From Alloprevotella sp. (lineage in GTDB: Bacteria; Bacteroidota; Bacteroidia; Bacteroidales; Muribaculaceae): DNA of 64,000 nucleotides. Position numbers and translations under genes: made by a program. Where the stretch lies: contig JAMPIE010000010.1 in NCBI GenBank assembly GCA_023663135.1, positions 1-64,000 of the forward strand. The letters run 5' to 3'. Positions 19,500 through 27,865 of the stretch are shown one piece after another. Under the pieces are notes generated by a model that was not told the origin of the DNA, searched no databases, and saw only the letters and a list, made by a program, of their open reading frames with translations. Numbering within the stretch: the first letter of the stretch is position 1; the number at the start of each line of letters is the position of its first letter.

Positions 19500-19762
19500 T
19501 ATGCGGCCGGGTTATGCTCTGGTGAGTCGAAGATGGCTCCGGTGCGCACTGCGCGATAATAGTAGTTGTAGGCCGTCCGGGGGGGCGCTTCATAGTCGTG
19601 CCACTCAGCCTCGTCGGCAGCTATCAGCTTCTGGCTTAGGCGGGTAGGATTGGCCTCGTCGCCGTCGGTGTAGCGATAGGGATTATATCCGGCCAGGCCG
19701 TCTATCTCTTCGCTCAGGTCGTCCCATTGCAGGTTGACGCGGCCCAGGCCGGCCTCGGCCAT
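19499..19762 (-). pseudogene. FN3-like fragment, frameshifted from the downstream dockerin fragment
   Basis: The 87-residue stretch reads like one fibronectin type III repeat (GRVNLQWDDLSEEIDGLAGYNPYRY, then TAYNYYYRAVRTG) and ends abruptly at TAG. The open frame extends upstream only to a TAA at about 19117-19119 past a palindrome, with no signal peptide or catalytic domain. The alternative frame is closed by a TAA just before the CCCGGCCGC run, so a single-base shift in this roughly 15-nt window would join FN3 to the cohesin-like domain. With the next fragment it forms the remains of one gene, missing its 5' part. Confidence 0.6.
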
Positions 19763-19779
19763 GAAGCCCCCCGCTGCGA

Positions 19780-19800
19780 CAGATGGCCTCCGGCCATCTG
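19780..19800. repeat. Perfect 9-bp palindrome at the truncated end of the pseudogene
   Basis: CAGATGGCC, a 3-nt loop and GGCCATCTG form a perfect hairpin. It lies where the FN3 fragment loses coding sense and about 50 nt from the SusD terminator. It may be a junction scar of the deletion that removed the 5' part of the gene, but no insertion-sequence end can be recognised. Confidence 0.4.
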
Positions 19801-19850
19801 CCGCAGAGTCGATGTGTTATTAGGCTTCTGCGGATGGCGACAAAAACGAT

Positions 19851-19879
19851 GGGCCCGGCGAGTGGTGGTCGCCGGGCCC
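19851..19879 (-). terminator. Terminator of the susCD transcript
   Basis: GGGCCCGGCGA (19851-19861) pairs perfectly with 19869-19879 around a 7-nt loop. On the minus strand the stem is followed by ATCGTTTTTG. It starts 21 nt after the susD stop codon and is a strong GC-rich intrinsic terminator. Confidence 0.75.
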
Positions 19880-19900
19880 AAGGATTATAGTGGGGATGGA

Positions 19901-21616
19901 TTAATATCCGGGGTTCTGGGTCAGCTTGTCGTTGAGGTCAATCTGATCCTGGGGGATGGGGAAGAGATAGTTGTGGGGCTGGTAGGTGATCACCTGGTTG
20001 AGGATCTCGTCCTGCTGGCCGTCAGCAACGTAGAGGAGGCACACCTGGCCGTTGTCGCCGGGCTTGGCGTTGGCGGCGTCGTTGACAATCTTGTAGCGAT
20101 AGGTGTAGCGGGGGGCATTGAGCACGTCGGTGGCGATGTTCCAGCGACGGGCATCCCACTGGCGGTGGTCACCCTCGAAGCAGAACTCTACGCGGAACTC
20201 ATTGCGGATTCTCTGACGGAGGTCGTCCTGGGTGGCGCAGTAGGTGGGCTTGGAGGCGTCGCTGTTCTGGAGGGCGGGCATGCCCACGCGAGCGCGTACG
20301 CGGTTGACGGCGGCGAAGGCGTCGGATGAGAGGGGCGAGATTTCGTTCTGGGCCTCAGCATACATCAGGAGCACCTCGGTGAAGCGCATCGAAGAGGGGG
20401 CGGCATCGTGGTTCCAGCCCTCGGTCTCGGGATATACGGCGGGGTTGAGCCACTTCTTGGCCTGGTAGCCGGTGAGGGTGGCGTCGCCGCAGCCCACGGG
20501 ATAGAGGGCGCGGTCGCCCGACGAGGGGAGGGGAGTGGTGTTGACCTCCACGCCATACATCACGTCGCCTGAGAAGATGACGTTGACGGCCAGACGCGGG
20601 TCGCGGTTGGCGGCGGGGTTGAGGGGGTCATAGATGGTAGACTTGGAGATGGGAGCGCCCTCGCAGTCCTCAAAGGCGTCGACGAGGCCCTGGGTGGGGT
20701 TTGTGCCGCCCCAGCCGAGCTTGGGGAAGCACTCAAAGCCGATAAACTCGGTGCCCTTGTTGAGGGAGGCGATATAGTGGGTGGAGTAGAGGCTCTCGTT
20801 GGAGTTGTCCATGTTCAAGCCCCAGAACATCTCGGCATACTTGCCGGTATAGTCCTTGGCGGTGCCGGTGTAGCCTTCGTCATAGAGGCCATAGTGGCCT
20901 GAGTCGATGACGGCCTTGGCCTCGGTGGCAGCCACCTGATAGCCGTCGGCGATGTAGTGCTGGCAGTCGGGGTTGGCGAAGTAGAGGGCGGTCTTGGCCT
21001 TGAAGGCGCGGGCGGTCTGCTTGTTCACGCGGCCATTGGTGGTGTAGTCGGGCAACATGGCGATGGCCTGGTCAAAGTCGCTCATCACGTGGCTGTAGAC
21101 TTCCTTCCAGTCGTTGCGGACAATGCCTTCCTGCTCAGAGAGCTCCATGGGGCTCTCGGTGTAGGGCACGTCGCCAAACTGACGGATGAGGTCGGAGTAG
21201 ACCAGGGCGCGGAAGAAGTGGGCCTGGCCGAGGATGTCGTTGCGCTCGCTGTCGCTGATGGTGGTCACGCGGTCGATGTTGGCAAAGACGAGGTTGGCCT
21301 TGCGGATGTAGGCATACTCAGTGCCCCAGGCAAAGTCGGTGGGGTTCCAGACGCCATGGGCACGCTGGCCGACGGCCCACTTGATGCCATGGACGGCATT
21401 GTCGGTGTAGACATCCTCGTCGTTGAGCCAGAGGCCGTCGTGTGCGTCGGTCATGTAATTGTATAGATACGACACGGCCTGCTCGGCGTCCTGGGCAGTC
21501 TGCCACATGGTGGCGTCAGACTTCTGGTCGAGCGGCGCGGTGTCGAGGTCGACACATGAGCTGGCTCCTACGGCGAGGGCCAGGGCTGCGCATATGCTGA
21601 TAAATTTGGTTTTCAT
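19901..21616 (-). CDS. SusD/RagB-family nutrient-binding outer membrane lipoprotein
   Basis: SusD-like lipoproteins sit on the cell surface, bind glycans and cap the partner SusC channel. The 571-residue protein has a lipoprotein signal (Cys21 from the ATG at 21616) followed by DLDTAPLDQKS. It has the helical TPR-rich core of the family and the typical conserved regions WxTAQDAEQAVSYLYNYM, RFTEVLLMYAEAQNE and FEGDHRQWDARRW. The ATG was preferred over a GTG four codons earlier. It starts 21 nt after the susC stop, and a terminator follows. The glycan target cannot be predicted because the next gene downstream is broken and no glycosidase adjoins. Confidence 0.93.
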   Translation of the reverse strand: MKTKFISICAALALAVGASSCVDLDTAPLDQKSDATMWQTAQDAEQAVSYLYNYMTDAHDGLWLNDEDVYTDNAVHGIKWAVGQRAHGVWNPTDFAWGTEYAYIRKANLVFANIDRVTTISDSERNDILGQAHFFRALVYSDLIRQFGDVPYTESPMELSEQEGIVRNDWKEVYSHVMSDFDQAIAMLPDYTTNGRVNKQTARAFKAKTALYFANPDCQHYIADGYQVAATEAKAVIDSGHYGLYDEGYTGTAKDYTGKYAEMFWGLNMDNSNESLYSTHYIASLNKGTEFIGFECFPKLGWGGTNPTQGLVDAFEDCEGAPISKSTIYDPLNPAANRDPRLAVNVIFSGDVMYGVEVNTTPLPSSGDRALYPVGCGDATLTGYQAKKWLNPAVYPETEGWNHDAAPSSMRFTEVLLMYAEAQNEISPLSSDAFAAVNRVRARVGMPALQNSDASKPTYCATQDDLRQRIRNEFRVEFCFEGDHRQWDARRWNIATDVLNAPRYTYRYKIVNDAANAKPGDNGQVCLLYVADGQQDEILNQVITYQPHNYLFPIPQDQIDLNDKLTQNPGY

Positions 21617-21636
21617 TTCTTTAGACACTAAGGAGA

Positions 21637-24600
21637 TTAGAGGGTTACTTTAAGGCCGAGGGAGAACTTACGCACGTTGGAGTAGTAGGCGCCGCGACCT
21701 GCGGGAGCCTCGGGGTCGATGCCCTTGTCGTAGATGTCGGAGAATGTGAGGAGGTTCTCGCCATTGAAGTAAACGCGGAGGCGCTCAAGGCCGATGCGCT
21801 GAGTGAGCTTCGTGGGGATGGTGTAGCCGAGGGTGAGGTTTTTGAGACGGACGTAGGAGGCGTCTTCACACCAGAAGGAGTTGGTGACGGAGACGTCGGG
21901 GGAAGAGGCTGAGTTGGAGTAGAGGCGGGGATAGGTGCCGTTGGGGTTCTCGGGGGTCCAGCGCTGCTCCATCTGCCAGTTGTTCATGGTGCCGCCATTG
22001 TAGAAGGCCTGTGAGGCCTCGCCCTGCATGTAGCGCTCGTAGTCGAAGGCGCCCTGCCAGAGCATGGAGAAGTCGAAGTCGCGGAAGGTGACGCCCACGT
22101 TGAGGCCGCCCATCCATGAGGGGTTGATCTTGCCGATGACGGCGCGGTCTTCAGTGGTGATCTTGCCGTCGCCGTCGAGGTCTTTGAAGCGGATGTTGCC
22201 GGGCTTCTCCTGGCCGGTGCGCACGGGGCCTGCGAGCACCTCAGCCTCGTTCTTGAAGAGGCCGTCGGCTACGTAGCCGTAATATGAGCCGATGGCTTCC
22301 CCCTCGAGGAACCACATCAGCTTGTTGTTGGGGTCGGGGCCTTCGGTGCCGGCGAGGTTGGTGATCTCATTGTGGTTGTAGCCCACGTTGAGAGCCACGT
22401 TCCAAGCCCAGTCTTTATTGAAGCGGTGGTTGTAGATAAGAGAGAGGTCGACGCCCTTGTTGACAACGGAGCCGGCATTCTGAGCGGGGGCATCCACGCC
22501 GAGCACGCTCTGGATGGGGAGGTTAAGGAGCATGTCGTTGGTCTTACGACGATAGACAGAGCCCTCGAAGACAAACATGTTGTTGAGGAAAGCAGCCTCG
22601 AGGCCGAGCTCCCAGTTGGTCACGCTGGCCCATTTGAGGTTGCTGTTGACATAGCGGCTCTCATAGAGCGAGCTGTAGAGGTTGGGGCCGATGAGGAGGT
22701 TGTTGTAAGCATAGGTGGCCACGGCGGGATAATACTCGTCGAGCTCCTCGTTACCGGTCTTACCCCAGCCGAGACGGATCTTGAGGTTGTTGAGCCAGTC
22801 GGAAGTGCCCTCCATGAAGCTCTCCTGGCTTATGCGCCAAGCAGCCGACACAGCGGGGAAGTAGCCCCAGCGGTTGTCTTTGGGGAAGCGGGAGGAGGCG
22901 TCGGCACGCATATTGACCTCAAGGAGGTAGCGGTTGTCAAAGGCATAGTTGATGCGGCCAAACCATGAGCGGCGGTTGAGGTCCCAGCCGCCATCGTCGT
23001 TGCTCATGCCGTTGGTGGAGAGGGAGGCGAGCACCTCGTCGAGGGCGTTGTCGCCGCCGCCTTCGCGGGCGAGGGTAGAGTAGCGATACTGGTTGCGGAC
23101 AGCCTCATAACCGAGGAGGACGCCGATGTCGTGCTTCTCGGCGATGGTCTTGACGTAGTTGATGGTGCCCTGATAGGTCATCCAGTCCCAGTTGTAGTAG
23201 TTGTGTTCGCCGCGGCGGGTGCCGTTGTCGCCGCCGTTGTAGGAGCCGCCGTAGAGGAGCACCTTGCGGAAGCGGTAGTAGTCGCGATAGTCGTGGCGCC
23301 AAGAGAAGAGGGGCTTGATGGTCAGACCTTCGATGGGCTTGATCTCCAAGTAGATGTTGGTAAAGAGCTGGTCATCTTTCTGGCGCATGATACCGGTGGC
23401 ATATTTCTGAGCCTCGGCCACGGGGTTTTGCATGGAGGCGGGAGCGATAAACTCGCCGTTCTCGTCGTAGGGCGAGAGGGTGGCGTTGAGGCGGTTGACG
23501 TGCTGGACAATGCCGCTCACGCCGTTGTAGCCGTCCTTGCGGATGCCACGGTAGAAGGAGGTGTTGACGCCAAAGGTGAGCCACTTGCGGAGCTCGCTCT
23601 GCAGGTTGACGCGGGCGTTGTAGCGGTTATAGTCGTTTTGGCTGAGCATACCACCCTGGTAGAGATAGCCGAGGGATGCCATGTAGGTGGTGTTGTTTGA
23701 GCCGCCGTTGACCTGCACGGTGTGGGCAGTCTCGAAGCCGCCTTTCTTAAAGGTGGCATCCCACCAGTCGGTGCCTTCGGGGTCGAGGGTGCCGTCGGCA
23801 TACTGCTGTAGGCGGGCGTCATACTGGGCCACGTTGGCGTTGGGGTCGTTGTTGAGGATGGCCTCACGCATGAGCATGGTGTAGTCGCGGGCGTTGACGG
23901 GGTCGAGGCGGGCGGTGGGGTTGGTCCAGGTGACGGTGCCGGAGTAGGTGATCTTGGGGGCGGAGTTGAGCTTGCCTTTCTTGGTGGTGATGAGGATAAC
24001 GCCGTTGGCGGCCTGCACACCGTAGATGGCGGCCGAGGCAGCATCCTTAAGCACGGAGAGGCTCTCGATGTCCTGGGGATCGATGTTGTTCATCGAGCCG
24101 GGGACGCCGTCGACAATCACCAGGGGAGAGGCAGAGTTGATGGAGTTGTTACCGCGGACGGTGACAGTGCCGGTCTGGGAGCCGGGGGCACCCGACGACT
24201 GCACAACCACCACGCCGGGCATCTCGCCGGCCATGGCAGCAGAGACAGAAGCCACGGCGCGGTCCTCGATGGCGGTGGCGCTCATGGAGGATACTGAGCC
24301 GGTGACATTGACTTTCTTCTGGACGCCGTAACCGACGACAACCACTTCGTCGAGGGCATTGCTCATCTCCTGCATGGTGATGGAGAGGGGCTGTCCGGTC
24401 CAGGTTACTTCAACGGGCTCGTAGCCGATGGAGCTGATCTCGAGGACGGCCCCGGGCTTGATTCCCATGATGGAGAATTGGCCGTCGATGTTGGTGCTGG
24501 TGGCTTTATCAGTGCCTTTGACCTTGACGGTGGCGCCGATGATTTCTTCACCAGTCGATGAGACGATGGTGCCGGTACAGGCCCCTGCTGTTTGCTGGGC

Positions 24601-24690
24601 AACTGTAATGGCCTGAGAATAGGCAAGGTTGGCTCCGGAAAGGAGAGCCAAGCCGCTCAGGATGCCGGCAGCGATGAAACGTTTGGGCAT
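21637..24690 (-). CDS. SusC/RagA-family TonB-linked outer membrane protein
   Basis: A 1017-residue TonB-dependent transporter that imports oligosaccharides or peptides with its SusD partner. After the signal peptide (1-26) comes a carboxypeptidase-regulatory-like beta domain (about 38-110). The family sequence DEVVVVGYGVQKK (114-126), a TonB plug domain (about 140-240, with VIVDGVPGSMNNIDPQDIESLSVLKDA) and a long beta-barrel follow, ending in the aromatic-rich YYSNVRKFSLGLKVTL. Length is typical. No N-terminal STN/FecR signalling extension is present, so control by an anti-sigma factor through SusC is not indicated. It is transcribed from a -7 promoter at 24772-24779. Confidence 0.95.
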   Translation of the reverse strand: MPKRFIAAGILSGLALLSGANLAYSQAITVAQQTAGACTGTIVSSTGEEIIGATVKVKGTDKATSTNIDGQFSIMGIKPGAVLEISSIGYEPVEVTWTGQPLSITMQEMSNALDEVVVVGYGVQKKVNVTGSVSSMSATAIEDRAVASVSAAMAGEMPGVVVVQSSGAPGSQTGTVTVRGNNSINSASPLVIVDGVPGSMNNIDPQDIESLSVLKDAASAAIYGVQAANGVILITTKKGKLNSAPKITYSGTVTWTNPTARLDPVNARDYTMLMREAILNNDPNANVAQYDARLQQYADGTLDPEGTDWWDATFKKGGFETAHTVQVNGGSNNTTYMASLGYLYQGGMLSQNDYNRYNARVNLQSELRKWLTFGVNTSFYRGIRKDGYNGVSGIVQHVNRLNATLSPYDENGEFIAPASMQNPVAEAQKYATGIMRQKDDQLFTNIYLEIKPIEGLTIKPLFSWRHDYRDYYRFRKVLLYGGSYNGGDNGTRRGEHNYYNWDWMTYQGTINYVKTIAEKHDIGVLLGYEAVRNQYRYSTLAREGGGDNALDEVLASLSTNGMSNDDGGWDLNRRSWFGRINYAFDNRYLLEVNMRADASSRFPKDNRWGYFPAVSAAWRISQESFMEGTSDWLNNLKIRLGWGKTGNEELDEYYPAVATYAYNNLLIGPNLYSSLYESRYVNSNLKWASVTNWELGLEAAFLNNMFVFEGSVYRRKTNDMLLNLPIQSVLGVDAPAQNAGSVVNKGVDLSLIYNHRFNKDWAWNVALNVGYNHNEITNLAGTEGPDPNNKLMWFLEGEAIGSYYGYVADGLFKNEAEVLAGPVRTGQEKPGNIRFKDLDGDGKITTEDRAVIGKINPSWMGGLNVGVTFRDFDFSMLWQGAFDYERYMQGEASQAFYNGGTMNNWQMEQRWTPENPNGTYPRLYSNSASSPDVSVTNSFWCEDASYVRLKNLTLGYTIPTKLTQRIGLERLRVYFNGENLLTFSDIYDKGIDPEAPAGRGAYYSNVRKFSLGLKVTL

Positions 24691-24771
24691 AAGTCTTTAA
24701 GGTTATGAATGAGAGTGTTTTGGTATTTTCAATCAGTGATGAAGGGGGGTGACGTGAGAAGCCACGCGGCG

Positions 24772-24779
24772 CAAATTTA
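24772..24779 (-). promoter_or_regulatory. Promoter -7 element of susCD (TAAATTTG)
   Basis: The minus strand reads TAAATTTG, an exact TAnnTTTG match, about 82 nt before the susC ATG. A TTTC lies 17 nt further upstream in place of a consensus -33 TTTG. The predicted 5' leader is about 75 nt. Confidence 0.55.
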
Positions 24780-24838
24780 CATATTGTTTTGAAACTGAAA
24801 CGAATTTTAACATAAAAATCGCGATATTAATCGGCGCG

Positions 24839-24870
24839 TTTGCGTATGTCGCGAAAAATAGCGACCTTTG
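24839..24870 (+). promoter_or_regulatory. Candidate promoter for a small RNA between susC and polA
   Basis: TTTG at 24839-24842 is followed after 20 nt by GACCTTTG at 24863-24870, one base off the -7 consensus TAnnTTTG. It points away from susC. A hairpin begins at the expected start and an intrinsic terminator lies about 135 nt downstream. Confidence 0.35.
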
Positions 24871-24873
24871 CGC

Positions 24874-25032
24874 CCTATATACAGGGATTGTCCGTCGATG
24901 GTGGATCTCCCCCCTTCCTCCCTCGTTTTTTCCTTTTACCCCTGCTATGAGGATGGGGCCATCATCACCATTATTCTCGCCCTTTTGACGGCACGGCTGT
25001 GAGGCTCCGCCGCCGGAGGGCGGAATTTTTTT
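24874..25032 (+). ncRNA. Candidate intergenic small RNA upstream of susC
   Basis: Between the divergent susC and polA genes, a predicted promoter (24839-24870), a small 5' hairpin CCCT/AGGG (24873-24886) and a terminator with seven T residues (25006-25032) frame a unit of roughly 155 nt without a coding frame on the plus strand. A plus-strand terminator here has no other gene to serve, since the only plus-strand gene, polA, starts after it and has its own -7 element at 25067. Small RNAs next to susC are known in Bacteroides. The alternative is an attenuated leader of polA. Not verified. Confidence 0.35.
25006..25032 (+). terminator. Intrinsic terminator between susC and polA
   Basis: TCCGCC (25006-25011) pairs with GGCGGA (25019-25024) around a 7-nt loop and is followed by A and seven T residues. 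It faces the plus strand, upstream of the polA promoter. Confidence 0.55.
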
Positions 25033-25066
25033 CATCGTTAAGTGAGCCTCAGATTGCTTTTTTGTC

Positions 25067-25074
25067 TATTTTTG
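25067..25074 (+). promoter_or_regulatory. Promoter -7 element of polA (TATTTTTG)
   Basis: TATTTTTG matches TAnnTTTG exactly and lies 44 nt upstream of the polA ATG. No -33 TTTG stands at the expected spacing. Confidence 0.5.
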
Positions 25075-25118
25075 TGGATTAAACGTGCGCAGCCACTGGG
25101 GCCTGCGCCTCAAAACGT

Positions 25119-27830
25119 ATGCCCATGGACACCAAACGCCTCTTTCTCCTCGATGCATATGCCCTGATTTACAGGGCCTACTATGCTATGATGAAGACCC
25201 CGCGCATCACCTCGGCCGGCCTCAACACTTCGGCCATCTTTGGCTTTGTCAACACTCTGGAGGAGGTGATACGCAAAGAGAGCCCCACCCACTTGGCGGT
25301 GTGCTTTGACCCGCCCCATGGCTCCACCTTCCGCCATCAGGCCTATCATGAATACAAGGCCCAGCGCGAGAAGCAGCCCGAGGATATCACAGCCGCCGTG
25401 CCTTACATAGAGCGCATCCTCAAGGCCATGAACATCCCGATGGTGGAGCGCGACGGATATGAGGCCGACGACGTCATAGGCACCCTCGCCGTCCATGCCG
25501 AGCATCAGGGCTTCACTACCTATATGATGACCCCCGACAAGGATTATGCCCAGCTCGTGACCGACCATATACTCCAATACCGCCCCTCGCTCCGCGGCGA
25601 AGGCTTTGAAGTGAGAGGCCCCAAAGAGGTGTGCCAGAAATTTGAGGTGCCCGCCCCCGACTATGTCATAGACCTCCTTGCACTCGAGGGGGACAAATCC
25701 GACAACATCCCCGGCTGCCCCGGAGTGGGAAAGACCACAGCCGTAAAGCTCATAGCCGAGTATGGCCACATAGACAGTATCATTGCCCACGCCGGCGAGA
25801 TCAAGGGTAAGCTGGGCGAGAAGGTGGCCGCCAATGCCGAGCAGATTGAGTTTTCTCGGTTCTTGGCAACAATCAAGACCGACGTGCCCACCCTCGAGGG
25901 GTTTGACATAGAGAGCCTGCGCCGGCGCGAGCCCGACATAGATGCCCTTGTCAGCGTCTATGAGGAGCTGGAGTTTCGCCAGTTTATCCGCCGCCTGCGC
26001 CAAGAGACCAAGGCAGCAGTCCCCGCGCCCGACGCCTCGGGGATGGGGTCGCTCTTTGACCTCCCCGAAGAGCCCGCCGAGGCCATCGCCCCCCAATGGA
26101 CTGAAGCCACCGCTGACATCGATATTGCCGCAGCATGCCGCCGCGCCGCCCTTGCCGGCCCCTGCGGCATAGCCTTCATTGCCCCCGGAGCCGACGCCAT
26201 GACAGCCGCGATAAAGGGAGTGGCCCTGGCCCCCTCCGACGGGAAAGAGCCGGTGGTGGTGACCCTCCCGCAAGGGAGCGATGAGCGCACAGCCGCCATG
26301 AACCACCTCAAGGCTTTGCTGACCGACCGCAAGGCGAGCCTCGTGGCCCACGACTTCAAGCGCTCCCTCGTGGCTCTGATGCGCGAGGGAATAGAGGTGG
26401 AGGCTCCCTTCTACGACACCGCCCTGGCCCACTACCTCATCGAGCCGGAGATGAAACACACCCTCTCGGTCGTGGCCGCCAAGTATCTCGACATCCATAT
26501 GGCCGACGACCCCGAGGCCGACACAAAAGAGGGCGCCGTGGTGACTGCCACCCTCGCCGCTTCGTTGCGCCCCCTTCTGCAAGCCGAGATTGAGGCTGGC
26601 GGCCTGAGCAAGCTCCTCGACGAGATAGAGCTCCCGCTGGAGAAGGTCTTGGCACGGATGGAGCATAACGGAGTGAGAATCGACGCAAAGGAGCTGGCCC
26701 GCCTCTCCGACGAGTACACCGCACGCCTGCGCGAGATGGAGCAGGAGGCTTATACACTGGCCGGCACCAAATTCAACGTGGCCAGCCCGGCACAGGTGGG
26801 CGAGGTGCTCTTTGAGCATCTCAAGATAGACGTCAAGGCCAAAAAGACCAAGACAGGCGCCTACTCCACCACCGAGGAAATCCTCGTCAAATATGCCGCC
26901 GAATGGCCCATCGTTGACCTCATCCTCCGCATCAGAGCCCTCCGCAAGCTCCTGACCACATATATCAACGCCTTGCCCGCCTTGGTCAACCCCGCCACCG
27001 GCAAGATACACACCACCTATAATCAGACCGTCACCGCCACAGGGCGCATATCCTCGGCCAACCCCAACCTGCAGAACATACCGGTGCGCTCCGACGACGG
27101 CCGCGAGATACGCCGCGCCTTCATCGCCGACCCCGGCGACCTCTTCATGAGCGCCGACTACTCCCAGATAGAGCTCCGCCTCATGGCCGACCTCTCCGGC
27201 GACCCCGACATGATTGCCGCCTTCCACTCCGGCACCGACATCCACCGCGCCACCGCCGCCAAGATCTATCATGTGGCCGACGCCGACGTGACAGACGCTA
27301 TGCGCCGCAACGCCAAGACCGCCAATTTTGGCATCATCTACGGCATCTCGGCCTTCGGCTTGGCCGAACGCCTGAGCATCCCCCGCGCAGAGGCCAAGAT
27401 GCTCATCGACGGCTATTTCAAAACGTATCCCCATATTGCCGACTATATAGGCAACGCCATCAAGCAAGCCCGCACCGACGGCTATGTCACCACCATCATG
27501 GGGCGCCGCCGCATCCTCTCTGACATCAACTCGCGCAACGCCACCGTCCGCGCCTTTGCCGAGCGCAACGCCGTCAACGCCCCCATCCAAGGCTCAGCCG
27601 CCGACATCATCAAGCTCGCCATGGTCCGCATCGCCCGCAAGATGGCCGAGCAGGGGATGAAGTCGACGATGATAATGCAGGTCCACGACGAACTGATATT
27701 CAACGTGAAGCCCGATGAGATGGCAGCCCTTCAGTCACTTGTCGTGACCGAGATGGCCGGTGCCTATTCCGGGCGCGTAGCCCTCGAAGTGGCCGCCGGG
27801 ACTGCCACCAACTGGCTTGAAGCCCACTGA
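25119..27830 (+). CDS. polA: DNA polymerase I, proofreading site degenerate
   Basis: The enzyme fills gaps and removes RNA primers and damaged strands during replication and repair. The 903-residue protein has an N-terminal 5'-3' exonuclease (about 5-290, with YEADDVIGTLA and LLALEGDKSDNIPG) and a C-terminal polymerase. Polymerase motif A is SADYSQIELRLMA, motif B is RRNAKTANFGIIYGIS and motif C is VHDELIF. The middle 3'-5' exonuclease domain (about 345-495) keeps its shape but lacks the Exo I D-x-E pair (FIAPGADA at 353-360) and the Exo III Y/D motif. Only the Exo II Asp (AHDFK, Asp412) remains. It therefore probably cannot proofread. A second in-frame ATG lies at 25125. Confidence 0.96.
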   Translation: MPMDTKRLFLLDAYALIYRAYYAMMKTPRITSAGLNTSAIFGFVNTLEEVIRKESPTHLAVCFDPPHGSTFRHQAYHEYKAQREKQPEDITAAVPYIERILKAMNIPMVERDGYEADDVIGTLAVHAEHQGFTTYMMTPDKDYAQLVTDHILQYRPSLRGEGFEVRGPKEVCQKFEVPAPDYVIDLLALEGDKSDNIPGCPGVGKTTAVKLIAEYGHIDSIIAHAGEIKGKLGEKVAANAEQIEFSRFLATIKTDVPTLEGFDIESLRRREPDIDALVSVYEELEFRQFIRRLRQETKAAVPAPDASGMGSLFDLPEEPAEAIAPQWTEATADIDIAAACRRAALAGPCGIAFIAPGADAMTAAIKGVALAPSDGKEPVVVTLPQGSDERTAAMNHLKALLTDRKASLVAHDFKRSLVALMREGIEVEAPFYDTALAHYLIEPEMKHTLSVVAAKYLDIHMADDPEADTKEGAVVTATLAASLRPLLQAEIEAGGLSKLLDEIELPLEKVLARMEHNGVRIDAKELARLSDEYTARLREMEQEAYTLAGTKFNVASPAQVGEVLFEHLKIDVKAKKTKTGAYSTTEEILVKYAAEWPIVDLILRIRALRKLLTTYINALPALVNPATGKIHTTYNQTVTATGRISSANPNLQNIPVRSDDGREIRRAFIADPGDLFMSADYSQIELRLMADLSGDPDMIAAFHSGTDIHRATAAKIYHVADADVTDAMRRNAKTANFGIIYGISAFGLAERLSIPRAEAKMLIDGYFKTYPHIADYIGNAIKQARTDGYVTTIMGRRRILSDINSRNATVRAFAERNAVNAPIQGSAADIIKLAMVRIARKMAEQGMKSTMIMQVHDELIFNVKPDEMAALQSLVVTEMAGAYSGRVALEVAAGTATNWLEAH

Positions 27831-27865
27831 TACATCAACGAGTAAAATCATACCATCATCAAGAT

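Noticed and set aside
24733..25035. A 100-residue minus-strand open frame between susC and polA
   Set aside because: It spans the susC promoter, the terminator and the candidate small RNA, has no coding composition and no recognisable domain.
25110..27590. An 826-residue open frame antisense to polA
   Set aside because: It mirrors polA almost exactly. Strong C bias at third codon positions keeps the opposite strand free of stops, and the product (long Gly/His/Val runs) has no domain, signal or conserved motif.
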